Shown here: piece after piece, positions 1 to 7,354 of the stretch
How the letters are laid out: the number at the start of each line of letters is the position of its first letter
How positions within the stretch are numbered: position 1 is the stretch's first letter
NCBI GenBank assembly: GCA_018818595.1
Contig: JAHIRM010000032.1
Location: 1-37,336, forward strand
DNA from: Bacillota bacterium
Lineage (GTDB): Bacteria > Bacillota_I > Bacilli_A > Izemoplasmatales > Hujiaoplasmataceae
DNA length: 37,336 nucleotides
Reading direction: 5' to 3'
Made by a program: the position numbers and the translations under genes
Notes under the pieces: generated by a model
The model's database searches: none
Told to the model about the DNA's origin: nothing
The model's input: the letters and a program-made list of their open reading frames with translations, nothing else

Positions 1-97
1 CAGTATGAGTTCCACTTTCATAGTCCCTTACTGCACTCAGTTTGAACTCTTCTGTAAATCTACGCCGTACTGTTACTTCTCTTTGGTTTTTTGACAT
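1..97 (-). CDS. Transposase N-terminus, IS3/IS911 OrfA-like (runs off the left edge)
   Basis: Only the first 32 codons are inside the window. The ATG at 97 follows a perfect AGGAGG (105-110) with a 7-base spacer. The peptide begins MSKNQREVTVRRRFTEEFKL, and its RRRFTEEFK..AV segment is the usual start of the helix-turn-helix OrfA protein of IS3/IS911-type elements, which binds the ends of the insertion sequence. The rest, including any DDE catalytic OrfB, lies outside. The strong Shine-Dalgarno is unlike most genes of the glycan cluster, in keeping with a mobile element. Family assignment rests on this short motif alone. Confidence 0.7.
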   Translation of the reverse strand, partial: MSKNQREVTVRRRFTEEFKLSAVRDYESGTHT

Positions 98-99
98 CT

Positions 100-123
100 G
101 TTGACCTCCTTTTTTCGGTCAAC
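100..123 (-). promoter_or_regulatory. Inverted repeat overlapping the transposase ribosome site
   Basis: GTTGACC (100-106) and GGTCAAC (117-123) are perfect 7-base inverted arms with a 10-base loop. On the minus-strand RNA the AGGAGG of the transposase lies in the loop and the 3' stem arm. Hairpins that hide the transposase ribosome site in read-through transcripts are known from several insertion sequences, so this could limit transposase translation from outside promoters. The element's terminal inverted repeat should lie a little further right, but I could not fix its boundary. Confidence 0.5.
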
Positions 124-141
124 CTATGCTAGGGAAAGACA

Positions 142-241
142 GAATAGTGAATAGTGAAATAAATGAAATTGATAAACTCCTTAAATCCAAATTCATTTCT
201 GTCTACTGCTTGCTCCCTACGCATTTCTGCTTACTGCTTAC
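142..241. repeat. Heptanucleotide microrepeats between IS end and cluster
   Basis: Two perfect heptamer pairs are visible: GAATAGT twice at 142-155, and TGCTTAC twice at 228-241. Between 202 and 227 lie decayed versions of the second unit (ctactgc, ttgctcc, ctacgca). Such 7-base intergenic arrays are seen in a number of Bacteroidota and relatives; that is general knowledge and not checked here. The array touches the stop codon of the last cluster gene (246-248). Nothing else is visible in the 148-base gap between the transposase start and that gene. Confidence 0.5.
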
Positions 242-245
242 TTCT

Positions 246-1676
246 TCAAGATGCTCCTCTTCCAAATAAAACTACTGGAATCGTCTTTAGAAGTATTTTA
301 AGATCAAGCAACAGTGACCAATTATCGATATACTCTAAGTCCATCCTTACCCGTTCCTCAAAATCATTTACTGCATTTCTACCATTGATTTGCCAAATGC
401 AGGTTATTCCGGGTTTGAAACTTAATTTTCTTCTCTGCCAACTTTGAAATTTGCTAAGTTCATTGGGAAACACAGGCCTTGGACCAACCAAACTCATATC
501 TCCCTTTAATACACTAAAAAGCTGAGGCATTTCATCAATGCTAAATTTTCTAAGAATTCTACCAATAGGTATTATTCTCGGATCATTCTCTATTTTAAAT
601 ACCGGCCCATTGATTTCATTTTTATCTACTAGTTCATTTTTTAAAAGATCAGCATTCTTCACCATAGTTCTTAATTTCCAGCTCTTAAAGGGTTTTTTGT
701 TTAACCCCACTACATTCCAATTATATAGGATTGGTCGACCATCCGTAATCCAGATGCCAAAAATCGCGAATAACATAAAAGGTGTAAAAAAAATAATTGC
801 AAGAACTGAAAATATTATATCAATCAAGCGTTTACTGTATAACTGTATTTCAGACTGCGCCACCATATGGAAGCTAATAATATTTTGTCCAAAAACATTA
901 TCAACGGTTACCCTTTTAGTAATGTAACCCAGAAAATCTGAATTAAGCCTTACCATTACTCCTTCACGTTCACAGATTTCAATTATTCGTTTTATAGAAG
1001 CGAATCTGTCCGTTGACAGAGTGATCATCAATTCATCAGGGATATTCTTTTTTAAAACTGACTCTAAATCATCGATCAATCCTAAAACTTTAACCCCTTG
1101 TAACTCTTTCCCAACGTCACTTCCGGAATCTGTCAGAACACCAATGATATCCAAACCCCAACTAAAATTATTTTCCACAGATTCAATAAATTGACCAGCA
1201 TTCCCATTCGCTCCAACCAGGAGAATCTTTTTTCTGTCAAGCCCTTTTTTTCTGATAAATGAAGCAATAAAAAATAATATCGTTTTTTGAAGCGAAAATA
1301 TGACAAGACTAACGAAGAAATAAACTATCATTAAAGTACGGGGAAACTCCCTAAAACCAGCGAGAAAGATAATTACTACCGCAATTAGAGATGTCAGTAA
1401 ACATACTTTAAGCACAATACTATATTCCCTTATTAAAGATGTAAATCTTTGATAACTATAGGCTTTATATCCTTTGAATAGGATAACTGTCAAAACACAG
1501 ATCATTAAGGCAAGACTAAAATAAAAATAGCTGAATTGAGTTGGAACTCTAAAAATCGAAGGATCCAGTTTAGATAGATATTCTGATAAATAGTAGGATA
1601 TAATCAATCCCAAAAACGCAGTTATAATATCTGCAAACTGTGCTATTCTATGATGATATGTTGAGCGCCAGATCAT
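246..1676 (-). CDS. Undecaprenyl-phosphate sugar-1-phosphotransferase (polyprenyl glycosylphosphotransferase)
   Basis: This inner-membrane enzyme would transfer a sugar-1-phosphate from a nucleotide sugar to undecaprenyl phosphate, the first step of repeat-unit assembly. The layout is classical for the 476-residue WbaP/EpsE class: four hydrophobic segments at about 15-33, 48-66, 90-107 and 114-130, a Rossmann-like domain with GANGNAGQ at 155-162, a further membrane segment at about 286-308, then the catalytic bacterial sugar transferase domain. That domain shows KLRTM (334-338), NDPRI (364-368), SIDEMPQL (379-386) and GDMSLVGPRP (392-401), so the catalytic part looks intact. The ATG overlaps the previous stop as ATGA. 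It is the last gene of the cluster. The sugar it loads cannot be read from sequence. Confidence 0.93.
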   Translation of the reverse strand: MIWRSTYHHRIAQFADIITAFLGLIISYYLSEYLSKLDPSIFRVPTQFSYFYFSLALMICVLTVILFKGYKAYSYQRFTSLIREYSIVLKVCLLTSLIAVVIIFLAGFREFPRTLMIVYFFVSLVIFSLQKTILFFIASFIRKKGLDRKKILLVGANGNAGQFIESVENNFSWGLDIIGVLTDSGSDVGKELQGVKVLGLIDDLESVLKKNIPDELMITLSTDRFASIKRIIEICEREGVMVRLNSDFLGYITKRVTVDNVFGQNIISFHMVAQSEIQLYSKRLIDIIFSVLAIIFFTPFMLFAIFGIWITDGRPILYNWNVVGLNKKPFKSWKLRTMVKNADLLKNELVDKNEINGPVFKIENDPRIIPIGRILRKFSIDEMPQLFSVLKGDMSLVGPRPVFPNELSKFQSWQRRKLSFKPGITCIWQINGRNAVNDFEERVRMDLEYIDNWSLLLDLKILLKTIPVVLFGRGAS

Positions 1677-2848
1677 TTAATGTTTTTATAAAAAGTGTCA
1701 ATTTTATTAACAATTCGATTCCAATTAAAATCTGTTTCAGCCAGCTCTCTTGCATTGACACCAAATGTATTTGCCTGTTCTTCATTCAGTAGTAATTCCT
1801 TTACCTTTCGAATAAAATGCTCTGTATTGTCATCGACCATAAATCCAATTCTATATTTTTCAAATGTTTCTCTCAATACATCCAATTTTGTACATAAAAT
1901 GGGTCTCCCAACTGCAAGATAGTCATTCAATTTTGAGGGCCAAATTCCATTTCTGGCAACAGATTTGCCATTAAATGGTAGCATAAGAATATTGCATGCC
2001 GACATATAATAGTTCACTTCTTCATATGTAATCCATCCAGTTGTTATGAAAAATTCTTTGGCGCCATCATCCAAATATTTCTGATACTTAAAAGCTGGAT
2101 TACCAATTAAAATACAATAAATTTTTCCAGGTATGTTCATCTCATTTAAATGTTTTACAATATCATTCAGTCGAATTATAACATCCTCGCGTAACCTGCC
2201 CGTATAGCCTAAATAATATGCACATTTATTAAGCTTAATTTTCTCCCTGGCATATTCAATATGGTAAGTTTTAATATTGTCGATATCGCAACCATGTGTA
2301 ATGGTTAGTACTTTCGATTTTGGCGAATACTCTAATGCTCGATTTGTTAATGGTAAGCCCAATCCAATGCTACCATCGGCAAACTTTCGAAATTTCTCCT
2401 CAAAGAATGTCTCAATTGGCAACATAAACCATTTTATATATTTACTTCTCTCAGTCGCAGTACCATTCTTTCCAAACCAATCTAACCACTCAATAACTAG
2501 TTTCGACTTGAAGAAGTATTTTGCTATCAAAGCTGGAAATATTACTACAGGTCGAGTATCGAGTGCATGGACCATATCAAACCTCTCTCTCCTGATATAA
2601 AAACATCTGCGCAATATATTATAAAGATCCCAGCCATTTCTTGCACTTCCAAATAGTAGATCTGGGAATTCAATTAATTTGACTTCATCGACTATACTTC
2701 TATTAACTCTCAACAAACTCTTTTTTGAAGTTGAAAAAATTGACACTTCATGACCTAACTTTGCCAAACCCTTTGAAATATGCAATGCATGAAAAAACGC
2801 GCCGCCTCCTTTCCATGAAACTGAATGAACAATTAGCAAAATCTTCAA
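1673..2848 (-). CDS. Glycosyltransferase, GT-B fold, GT4 family
   Basis: A 391-residue cytoplasmic glycosyltransferase likely to add one sugar of the repeat unit. The N-terminus MKILLIVHSVSWKGGGAFFH has the glycine-rich loop of family 4 enzymes, followed by ISKGLAKLGHEVSIFS, the usual first helix and strand of the GT-B fold. The C-terminal half carries GYTGRLRED and NILMLPFNGKSVARNGIWPS, where the nucleotide-sugar site is expected. The classical E-x7-E pair is not evident there, as in several subfamilies with a KLNDYLAVGRPILCT segment. The start is a TTG two bases after the preceding stop, with only a weak upstream GGGA. Donor and acceptor are unknown. Confidence 0.87.
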   Translation of the reverse strand: MKILLIVHSVSWKGGGAFFHALHISKGLAKLGHEVSIFSTSKKSLLRVNRSIVDEVKLIEFPDLLFGSARNGWDLYNILRRCFYIRRERFDMVHALDTRPVVIFPALIAKYFFKSKLVIEWLDWFGKNGTATERSKYIKWFMLPIETFFEEKFRKFADGSIGLGLPLTNRALEYSPKSKVLTITHGCDIDNIKTYHIEYAREKIKLNKCAYYLGYTGRLREDVIIRLNDIVKHLNEMNIPGKIYCILIGNPAFKYQKYLDDGAKEFFITTGWITYEEVNYYMSACNILMLPFNGKSVARNGIWPSKLNDYLAVGRPILCTKLDVLRETFEKYRIGFMVDDNTEHFIRKVKELLLNEEQANTFGVNARELAETDFNWNRIVNKIDTFYKNIK

Positions 2849-2850
2849 TA

Positions 2851-3843
2851 TTATGATTCCCGGTTAATTTGTTTGTATATCCAATCATACTGTTCTTTTA
2901 ATCCAGAAGATAAATCAGTTTTAGGTCTCCAACCAAGTACATTTCTTGCTAACGAAAAATCTGCTGCTCTGGATTTATCACCCTCTGGTTTTGTGTTATC
3001 ATATTTAATTGCAATGTTTTTACCAGAAAGTTTTACAATTTCTTCTGCAATTTCAGCAATTGTAGTACAAATACTCGGGCCAATTTGGATTGTATCCTCT
3101 TGCCAGCCTTTTTTTATCGCTAAATAAATAGCCTCCACAACATCATTAACATGAACAAAAGCTCGTCCCTGTTTACCAGACCCCCAAACAATAAAATCCT
3201 CTTCTGGATAATTTATTGCCTTACGAATCAAAGACGGAATGACTTGACTTTTTTCTATACTAAAATCACAGGGGGAACCATAAACATTATGTAACATTAA
3301 AGACAAACTTGGTATATTAAACTCTTGTTCCAAGAGCTTTGTTTCATATTGCCCCATTAACTTACTCCAGCCATAAGCTGATTCAGGGTTTGCTGGGAAT
3401 AATTGACTCTCTTTTAATTGCTTTGATTGGAGTTCATTTTGTAGACTTTCTGGGAAACTACATGCAGTACCAACATATAAAAAGCCTTTTATTTTAGAGT
3501 TTTTAACTGCATTAATTACATTAGAATTAATTAGTAAATTCTGCCGAAAAATAAAAGACTGGTTATCAAATACGTACCCAATACCCGCCACAATATCCGC
3601 TAAGTGAATTACGTAATCAATATCATCTAGTAAGTGGTCTAGTGATCCTTGGAAACTTAAATCGATTGCATAAAAATTATTATCGATATCAAACAAAGAT
3701 TTACCATATCCAAAATTCAAATAATCAAGTTTGCCACGCCAAAGATTATCCACAACAGTAACTTGGTTTTTCTCACTAATTATTTTTTTAACCAAATTAC
3801 TACCGATCATACCAGCACCACCAGTTATTAAAATTTTACTCAT
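2851..3843 (-). CDS. NAD-dependent sugar epimerase/dehydratase, extended SDR
   Basis: A 330-residue extended short-chain dehydrogenase acting on a nucleotide sugar. GGAGMIGS near residue 8 is the NAD-binding loop, GTACSFPE supplies the active-site region and YGWSK is the Tyr-xxx-Lys pair. The AC-x-PE and YGWSK segments recall GDP-mannose 3,5-epimerases and GDP-fucose synthases, so a GDP-sugar is possible, but the sequence does not decide between epimerase, dehydratase and reductase. The ATG has a clear GAGG site 9 bases upstream. It follows a 296-base gap, so it may begin its own transcript together with the two genes downstream. Confidence 0.87.
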   Translation of the reverse strand: MSKILITGGAGMIGSNLVKKIISEKNQVTVVDNLWRGKLDYLNFGYGKSLFDIDNNFYAIDLSFQGSLDHLLDDIDYVIHLADIVAGIGYVFDNQSFIFRQNLLINSNVINAVKNSKIKGFLYVGTACSFPESLQNELQSKQLKESQLFPANPESAYGWSKLMGQYETKLLEQEFNIPSLSLMLHNVYGSPCDFSIEKSQVIPSLIRKAINYPEEDFIVWGSGKQGRAFVHVNDVVEAIYLAIKKGWQEDTIQIGPSICTTIAEIAEEIVKLSGKNIAIKYDNTKPEGDKSRAADFSLARNVLGWRPKTDLSSGLKEQYDWIYKQINRES

Positions 3844-4139
3844 TTCTAATTGTCCTCATTAAAACAAAAATTATTAAGGTAAAAATTTTTGTTTTGTTTA
3901 CATCATTAGTAGAATTAGTTATTTGCAGTCAAAACTCATTCCAATTTTCAGACCAGAAAATCAACTTTCTATTTCTGCAAATATTTTAGGATAAATGTTA
4001 CTTTATATTATTGTTAACTTATTTATAGGCTTATTTTGGTGAAAAATCAGCTGAATGAACAGTATCACAAGACTCAAAAATGATATAGTATAAAATTTTT
4101 AAGAAACGAAATATTTTTATGAACGCAAATCGTGGATAG
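3844..4139. other. AT-rich intergenic gap
   Basis: This 296-base gap between the SDR gene and the first DUF115 gene contains no convincing frame on either strand. On the minus strand there is a weak promoter-like pair: TTGACT (927-932 of the 3000s, i.e. 3927-3932), 16 bases, then ACTAAT (3905-3910), about 60 bases before the SDR start. It also holds the long inverted repeat listed separately. The promoter reading is tentative, because the -10 matches only 4 of 6 consensus positions. Confidence 0.35.
3861..3895. repeat. 12-base perfect inverted repeat upstream of SDR gene
   Basis: AAAACAAAAATT (3861-3872) and AATTTTTGTTTT (3884-3895) are exact inverted copies separated by 11 bases. The structure sits 18 bases upstream of the SDR start codon at 3843. 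It could be an operator, an AT-rich RNA hairpin in the leader or a bidirectional terminator-like element. The stem contains a single G-C pair, so as an RNA hairpin it would be weak; a protein-binding site is equally possible. Confidence 0.45.
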
Positions 4140-4976
4140 CTACTTTTCAGAATTGTATAATAGCGTAGAAAGATCAACCTTTTCGAAAACATTTAGCTGA
4201 CCGTTAATTGTGGCATCCTTTATGATTTTTTTTTCATACTCAAATACTCGTTTAGCAATTCGATAAGCGTACTCCTCAGATTTTAAGTCTGGTGCATCCC
4301 AAGTCATATTAGGTTTATAATATCCCTTAATAAAATGATTTTCTTCGTTTCCATCACTTAAAATAGGGACTCCTACTTTTTCATCAGTGTTATATGTATG
4401 ATCTTTTCCGATTAAATAAACCTCATCAAACCCCATAAAATATGCTAACTGAATACACGCGTAAGTAACTGTCTTACCACTACCGTACGGCTCCTTAACT
4501 AAATCTTTAGAAAACTTGGGATTTAATTTTTCTTTTAAGAATATGTGCCTGTTTTTATGCTTAAAAACATTCCTCAAGTCCCAATTGTAAAATGCGGGGA
4601 AATCTATATTATCATAATCATCCGTAAATTGAAGCGTCTGTGATTTTTTATCTATACAAACTAAATATGTAGGTACGAAACCATTTACTTCCTTCATCAA
4701 ATATATTCTGTTCATACCGATTGTTATCTCATTCTTTAATTTTCCAAAGTCGACATACTTTAAACTCGGACCGTTAGCTATGATGAAGACTCTTTTACCA
4801 GCATGAATATCTTTATATTTAGCCAATCGATTTCTATTCTCCTCAGCAAATCCAAAAGGTAGTTTCCACAAAAAAAATTGTGGGATATTAGCTAACCTCC
4901 TGAAAAAGGCTAAAATAATTCTTTTAAAGGTGATATCTTTTCGTGCCAAAGTGAAAAATCTTTTGATATTTTCCAT
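4140..4976 (-). CDS. DUF115/MptE-like protein, related to motility accessory factors (possible glycosyltransferase)
   Basis: A 278-residue protein with the core of the DUF115 family: VFIIANGPSL at 63-72, then EITIGMNRIYL (83-93) and, later, VYLIGKDHTY. Known members include MptE pterin kinases and the motility accessory factors that transfer nonulosonic acids to flagellin. In this cluster, next to CMP-nonulosonate genes, a glycosyl- or glycerophosphotransferase role is more likely than a pterin kinase (inference). The basic, aromatic N-terminus (1-45) suggests peripheral membrane contact. The ATG is preceded by AGAGGA at a 9-base spacing. Gaps of nearly 300 bases on both sides make it look like a separately inserted cassette. 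Confidence 0.6.
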   Translation of the reverse strand: MENIKRFFTLARKDITFKRIILAFFRRLANIPQFFLWKLPFGFAEENRNRLAKYKDIHAGKRVFIIANGPSLKYVDFGKLKNEITIGMNRIYLMKEVNGFVPTYLVCIDKKSQTLQFTDDYDNIDFPAFYNWDLRNVFKHKNRHIFLKEKLNPKFSKDLVKEPYGSGKTVTYACIQLAYFMGFDEVYLIGKDHTYNTDEKVGVPILSDGNEENHFIKGYYKPNMTWDAPDLKSEEYAYRIAKRVFEYEKKIIKDATINGQLNVFEKVDLSTLLYNSEK

Positions 4977-5261
4977 ATATTAGAAATTCCTCTACTTAAA
5001 TTAAATAGCTAACTATTGACGAATAGTAATAAAAAAATCAATATTGTAATAACTCAAATCTTTTTGTTAAATCTTAAGAATCAGGCAGTATATTTTTTTC
5101 CAACTCTTCCTTCATTATAGATTTCAACCAGTAACGAGAATATTTTAGAATTACTTCAACAACATAACTTCATGTTGCATACTAATAAGAATTATATTGA
5201 CTTAGTCCAAAATAAATTCATTTTATTCAATGATATCTTTTAAAAAAACTAACAATAATAA
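4977..5261. other. Intergenic gap with possible gene remnant
   Basis: This 285-base AT-rich stretch separates the GT2 gene from the first DUF115 gene. Apart from the short decayed frame described separately (5074-5169) it shows two small inverted repeats: CAACAT/ATGTTG at 5160-5177, and CTATT/AATAG around the sequence attgacgaat near 5015. I see no tRNA, no clear terminator and no strong promoter. Confidence 0.35.
5074..5169 (-). pseudogene. Short open frame, possible C-terminal remnant of a lost gene
   Basis: On the minus strand a frame runs from just after a stop at 5170-5172 to a TAA at 5074-5076, encoding SYVVEVILKYSRYWLKSIMK followed by EELEKNILPDS. The composition (aromatic and charged residues, no low-complexity run) resembles a real protein C-terminus more than the AT-rich noise around it. 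There is no proper start, although an internal ATG gives MKEELEKNILPDS. I do not recognise the family. It could be a leftover of a gene displaced when the neighbouring DUF115 gene arrived, or chance. Confidence 0.25.
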
Positions 5262-6176
5262 TTATTTTTTTATGAGACCGTTATAAAATGATTTTTGTAT
5301 GAGAAAAAAAGTTTTCAAATCATGTTTATATTTGCTTGTCAATAGAAAATGGGCATTCATTCTAAAATAGTGGTAAAAAATAAAAAAAGTGGATGAGATA
5401 GTTTTTTGATTTTTAAGAAAGTAGACTAAATTTTTAGTTCTATACTCAATATAAAAATTTGAAAAAACATTTTTATTTTTGTTTTTTTCGCTCGATCTGG
5501 TCAAACTTCCAACTTTATGAAAAAAACTAACATCATCCAAGTACACCAACTTATGCGAACCATTTTTTAATATTCTATACATAAAATCTACATCATCAAA
5601 ATAAACGAAATAATTTTCGTCCATCAATCCAACGTCGCGAATAACCTGAGTATCAAGAAGAACACAGCAGGTAGGCGCATACGTGATCACTTCAATATTA
5701 GAATATTGACCAATATCTTTTTCCCCAATACCTCTATGTGATGGTGTGTAACCTCTATATTTCGAAAGGAATCCGCCTGCATACCAAATTACATCGGGCT
5801 CTGAGAAATATAATATCTTAGGCACAACAAGTCTACATTTTACGGATGACTGTACATTCAATAACTTAGAAATTAAATTAATTTCAAATTCGGTATCATT
5901 ATTAATCAATAGAATTTTCTCACACCCATCCTTCATTGCTGCTGAGATACCTATATTATTTCCAGAAGCAATTCCCAAGTTTTCCATATTAACAAACAAT
6001 TTAATTCTATTGTCTTTGTACTTTGATAATAAAGATAAAGTTTTATCTCGCGATGCATTATCAATAATATATAAAAAATAATTGGAGTAGTCCTGAATTA
6101 GAATACTCTGAAGAAAGCCTTCAATAACTTTTTCGCTGTTGTAAGTTACTGTGACAATACCGATAACGGAATTCAT
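5262..6176 (-). CDS. Glycosyltransferase, GT2 family (GT-A fold)
   Basis: A 304-residue family 2 enzyme of the rhamnosyltransferase/WcaE-like type that would add one sugar in the cytoplasm. IGIVTVTYNSEKVIEGFLQS opens the GT-A fold, DNASRDKT supplies the first nucleotide-binding Asp, LLINNDTEF is the DxD-equivalent and FDDVDFMYRI holds the acid residues before the acceptor site. ENLGIASGNNIGI is the usual subfamily loop. The C-terminus ends in a hydrophobic, aromatic segment that probably touches the membrane. The ATG overlaps the stop of the upstream epimerase gene as ATGA, so the two are probably coupled, which fits an enzyme making a sugar and one using it. Confidence 0.9.
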   Translation of the reverse strand: MNSVIGIVTVTYNSEKVIEGFLQSILIQDYSNYFLYIIDNASRDKTLSLLSKYKDNRIKLFVNMENLGIASGNNIGISAAMKDGCEKILLINNDTEFEINLISKLLNVQSSVKCRLVVPKILYFSEPDVIWYAGGFLSKYRGYTPSHRGIGEKDIGQYSNIEVITYAPTCCVLLDTQVIRDVGLMDENYFVYFDDVDFMYRILKNGSHKLVYLDDVSFFHKVGSLTRSSEKNKNKNVFSNFYIEYRTKNLVYFLKNQKTISSTFFIFYHYFRMNAHFLLTSKYKHDLKTFFLIQKSFYNGLIKK

Positions 6177-7309
6177 TTGAGAATACCTGCGTTTTCCATC
6201 TCTCTCAAAGATAATTCATAATTATCTACTGTTAGTGCTTCACCCTGGACCCAGTTGGTAAAACGAGAAATACCCTCCTCCAAAGTTATTTGAGGATGAA
6301 AATCTAGTGACTTCCTAATTTTTGATATATCCGCAAAGTTGTTTCTAATATCACCAAGACGAAAGTTACCAGATATATTTAATTCAACATCAATTTTGTA
6401 TTTTTTTATTAAAATGTTTGCCATATCAATAACCGAGGTTGCAATACCCGACCCCACATTAAAAACATTATTTCCCGAAATATTCTTTTCAATGACATAC
6501 TCTAAGGATTTTATAACATCATCAATATAAACAAAGTCTCTGCTCTCTTTTCCATCTTCAAAAATATTGATACTCTTCCCCCTCAAAATTTGATTTGAAA
6601 AAATCGATAATATCCCTGTATAGGCGTTGGATAATGATTGACCTGGTCCGTAGACGTTCTGAAATCGCAAAATTGATATTGGAATTTTTAAAGTACTCGC
6701 AGTTGAAGCTAGTATTTGTTCCTGGCATAATTTTGTAATCCCATATATTGATATTGGATTAGTTTGCGACTGCTCATCAGTCGGCACAGATGATACGTTT
6801 CTATTACAAAATGGACATTTTATGTTAAAATCTTTTTTCAGTAAATTCAATTCAGTACGAAGTGAAGGGTAAACATATTTGTGATCTGGACAAGAATACT
6901 TCCCTTCTCCATATACAGCTCTCGAAGATGCTAAAATAATTTTTTTTATTTTTCTTGATCTATCGTTAACTAGTATATCACCTAGCAATGCAGTTCCTCT
7001 CAAATTAACGTCAACATATTTCTCCATATTATACATTGACTGACCAGTGCCAGTCTCAGAAGCTAAGTGAACAATAATGTCACAACCATTTACCGCTTCA
7101 GTCAATTCTGACTTTGATCTGATATCCGCATGAATAAAGTTGGATATATTTTCAACTTTTTTATATAAACTACTTTTTCTATAATCCCCATGTATTTGTT
7201 CAGATAAATTGTCAATAATTGTAACATCATAATTTTTATTTACTAAACTCTGAGTTAAGTGTGAACCAATAAAACCAGCGCCACCTGTTATTAATATCTT
7301 TTCTTTCAT
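6173..7309 (-). CDS. NAD-dependent nucleotide-sugar 4-epimerase with a Cys/His insert (dTDP-L-rhamnose 4-epimerase type)
   Basis: A 378-residue extended SDR. GGAGFIGSH (9-17) binds NAD, ASSRAVYGEG gives the active-site Ser region and YGITK (189-193) the Tyr/Lys pair. Between residues 140 and 168 lies an insert with CPDH (140-143) and CPFC (165-168), spaced like a zinc ribbon. This insert is characteristic of the dTDP-L-rhamnose 4-epimerase group, which makes dTDP-6-deoxy-L-talose. No rmlABCD genes are in the window, so the rhamnose donor would have to come from elsewhere. It is followed with an ATGA overlap by a GT2 gene of rhamnosyltransferase type. Subfamily call is moderately sure, fold is certain. 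Confidence 0.85.
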   Translation of the reverse strand: MKEKILITGGAGFIGSHLTQSLVNKNYDVTIIDNLSEQIHGDYRKSSLYKKVENISNFIHADIRSKSELTEAVNGCDIIVHLASETGTGQSMYNMEKYVDVNLRGTALLGDILVNDRSRKIKKIILASSRAVYGEGKYSCPDHKYVYPSLRTELNLLKKDFNIKCPFCNRNVSSVPTDEQSQTNPISIYGITKLCQEQILASTASTLKIPISILRFQNVYGPGQSLSNAYTGILSIFSNQILRGKSINIFEDGKESRDFVYIDDVIKSLEYVIEKNISGNNVFNVGSGIATSVIDMANILIKKYKIDVELNISGNFRLGDIRNNFADISKIRKSLDFHPQITLEEGISRFTNWVQGEALTVDNYELSLREMENAGILK

Positions 7310-7354
7310 AATTATTTCAGTTTGTTAAAAAATAAGCTGGATAAATAATTTGTT

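Noticed and set aside
142-241. Possible CRISPR array
   Set aside because: The repeat units are seven bases long with no spacers of regular length, and no cas gene is present.
163-927. Open frames on the plus strand within the first kilobase
   Set aside because: They lie opposite the sugar-1-phosphotransferase gene, whose motifs are intact in the minus frame; the plus-strand peptides have no recognisable domain.
4140-4976. GT42 sialyltransferase
   Set aside because: The GPSL motif is shared, but the flanking T-I-G-x-N and LIGKDH blocks fit DUF115 better; a functional analogy is kept only as a hypothesis.
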